The notes beneath the pieces were generated by a model. It did no database searches, was not told the origin of the DNA, and saw only the letters and a program-made list of their open reading frames with translations. DNA of 7,338 nt from Candidatus Zhuqueibacterota bacterium (GTDB taxonomy: Bacteria > Zhuqueibacterota > Zhuqueibacteria > Thermofontimicrobiales > Thiofontviventaceae): NCBI GenBank assembly GCA_014729735.1, contig WJJN01000487.1, forward strand, positions 1-7,338, in the 5' to 3' direction. The translations under genes were made by a program, and so were the position numbers. Positions 6,150 through 7,338 of the stretch are shown in pieces. Position 1 is the stretch's first letter, and each line of letters opens with the position of its first letter.

Positions 6150-7338
6150 CTATTTCGAATTGAATACTTTGTGAATTTCCTCCGCTGTTTTCATGCCGTC
6201 AACCACAGCCTGAACCGCTGTCGCTCCGCCATTAATCACATCACCACCGGCAAATACACCTGTGAGAGAAGTTCGATAACAATCGTCAACTTTAATCCAT
6301 CCACTTTTGTTAAGCTCGATAATTCCGAGCGCCTTTTTCGTATCGTCATCCATCCGCTGTCCGATCGCCTCGATCACCTGATCCACATTCAGCACATATT
6401 CGCTACCCGGAATTATTTCCGGTCTCCGCCGACCACTTTCATCCGGCTCGCCTAATTGGGTTTGAATGATTTTCAATCCAACAAGTGCACCATTTCTTTC
6501 GACATAATCCAGCGGCTGCGACAGGATCAGGAAATGGATTGATTTCTCCATGGCATCATCCCGATCTTTCTGCCACGCAGGCATTTCATTGAATGACCGC
6601 CGGTAGACGATATAAACATCCTGTGCACCCTGTTCTCTCGCAGTAACAGCAGCATCGATCGCCGTGTTTCCGCCGCCCAGCACAGCGACGATTTTCCCCG
6701 TTTCGGTATCTCCGTTTGATTTGACACTTCTTAAATAAGATAGCGCATCGATTACACCTTTTGGGCGGGATGCCACTCCCGGCAATTGCATCGATACCGA
6801 AAGCCCGAATCCCAGGAATACGGCATCGAAATTTTGACGGATAGATTCAATATTATTTTTGCTATTAAATGGAAAGTCCGTTTGGATAGCCAACCGCCGC
6901 TTCTCTTTTGCATCGTTGAACAGGCTATTTATTTCATTCAAAACAATCTGAGAATCGATCCGTTCAAACGGGATCACAGTTCCCGGGATCCCCCCGAGTG
7001 TCGATGCTTTCTCGAAAATTTCGATATGATGTCCGAATTGCAGCAATTTTGCCGCACATGCCATTCCCGCCGGACCGGCGCCCACAATCGCCACTTTTTT
7101 GCCTGAAGGATCTTTTGGAACCGAAATTTTCACAAGTCCCTGCACACGTGCTTCTTTAGCGATTGCCTGTTGTATCTCGGAAATTGCAACAGGACGCCTG
7201 CTGAATATGTTTTCCACACACGCGCCTTTGCACTGGACTTCCACGGGACAGATCAGCGCGCACATTTCCGGGAAAATATTGTTCTCCGACAGGATCGAAT
7301 AGGCTTTAGAAATATCACCTTCGCCATACGCTTTGATA
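6150..7338 (-). CDS. NAD(P)/FAD-dependent iron-sulfur oxidoreductase, GltD/PreT-like (5' end beyond window)
   Basis: Cytoplasmic pyridine-nucleotide:flavin electron-transfer protein of the family that includes the glutamate synthase small subunit (GltD) and dihydropyrimidine dehydrogenase subunit PreT. The frame is open to the right edge, giving 395 visible residues. The Met at 7265-7263 is internal, because coding continues upstream with the expected GDISKAYSILSENNIFPE lead-in of the Fer4_20 domain. In visible numbering, four Cys (26, 30, 36, 40; C-x3-C-x5-C-x3-C with CPVEVQC) are the [4Fe-4S] ligands. The FAD loop GAGPAG is at 86-91, the NAD(P) loop GGGNTAID at 221-228 with VYRRS (244-248), and the FAD-binding FAGGDV at 362-367. 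About 20-70 N-terminal residues are missing. It ends TAG, 13 bases before the next gene, and is the earliest visible gene of the operon. No GltB or PreA partner is in the window. It may pass electrons to or from the downstream FAD protein, which is inference. Confidence 0.9.
   Translation of the reverse strand, partial: IKAYGEGDISKAYSILSENNIFPEMCALICPVEVQCKGACVENIFSRRPVAISEIQQAIAKEARVQGLVKISVPKDPSGKKVAIVGAGPAGMACAAKLLQFGHHIEIFEKASTLGGIPGTVIPFERIDSQIVLNEINSLFNDAKEKRRLAIQTDFPFNSKNNIESIRQNFDAVFLGFGLSVSMQLPGVASRPKGVIDALSYLRSVKSNGDTETGKIVAVLGGGNTAIDAAVTAREQGAQDVYIVYRRSFNEMPAWQKDRDDAMEKSIHFLILSQPLDYVERNGALVGLKIIQTQLGEPDESGRRRPEIIPGSEYVLNVDQVIEAIGQRMDDDTKKALGIIELNKSGWIKVDDCYRTSLTGVFAGGDVINGGATAVQAVVDGMKTAEEIHKVFNSK

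Noticed and set aside
6093..6455. Plus-strand open frame of 120 codons across the Gfo/GltD-like junction
   Set aside because: It spans two real minus-strand genes and their ribosome binding site; a shadow frame.
6150..7265. Met at 7265 as the start of the GltD/PreT-like protein
   Set aside because: The frame stays open to the window edge and the upstream residues match the expected Fer4_20 lead-in; starting here would remove the residues just before the first cluster Cys.
1..7338. CRISPR array, tRNA, rRNA, transposase or attachment site
   Set aside because: No regularly spaced repeats, cloverleaf, rRNA-like segments, transposase frames or terminal inverted repeats were seen on either strand.

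Overview
The window looks like chromosome from a Gram-negative, probably anaerobic or facultative member of the Fibrobacterota-Chlorobiota-Bacteroidota superphylum (Calditrichota, KSB1, Ignavibacteriota or Marinimicrobia-like). The main clue is the TonB-dependent receptor at the left edge. Its mature N-terminus is a carboxypeptidase-D-like regulatory (CNA-B-like) domain followed by a plug, an arrangement typical of those lineages. The genus cannot be fixed from the sequence. All convincing genes lie on the minus strand, so transcription runs from right to left.

Layout in the direction of transcription: (1) 7338-6150, an iron-sulfur/FAD/NAD(P) oxidoreductase of the GltD/PreT type, cut by the right edge. 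(2) 6136-4856, a Gfo/Idh/MocA-type NAD(P)-dependent dehydrogenase with a GTG start. (3) 4835-2826, a 669-residue FAD protein related to the fumarate reductase/aspartate oxidase flavoprotein family. (4) 2814-2020, a short-chain dehydrogenase. These four genes are separated by only 13, 20 and 11 bases and end in a clear intrinsic terminator at 1980-1945, so they form one operon whose promoter is outside the window. (5) A 512-base AT-rich gap follows. (6) 1507-773, a GntR regulator of the FadR/FCD type with a TTG start and a perfect 15-bp FadR-type operator 45 bases upstream. (7) After 121 bases, the start of the TonB-dependent receptor (651-1), cut by the left edge.

Taken together this looks like an uptake-and-catabolism locus for an unidentified, probably carbohydrate-derived or acidic small molecule. 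The receptor would import it and the FCD regulator would sense an acidic metabolite. Two NAD(P)-linked dehydrogenases (Gfo/Idh/MocA and SDR) would act on carbinol groups. The FAD protein would carry out a further desaturation or reduction, with the GltD/PreT-like protein a plausible electron partner. The FAD protein keeps the His and Arg typical of the fumarate reductase fold but has lost the substrate-side HPTG motif and the covalent-FAD histidine, so its substrate is probably not fumarate or succinate. This combination of redox enzymes, with no FrdB, GltB or PreA partner in view, is the most interesting part of the window. The pathway itself is inference.
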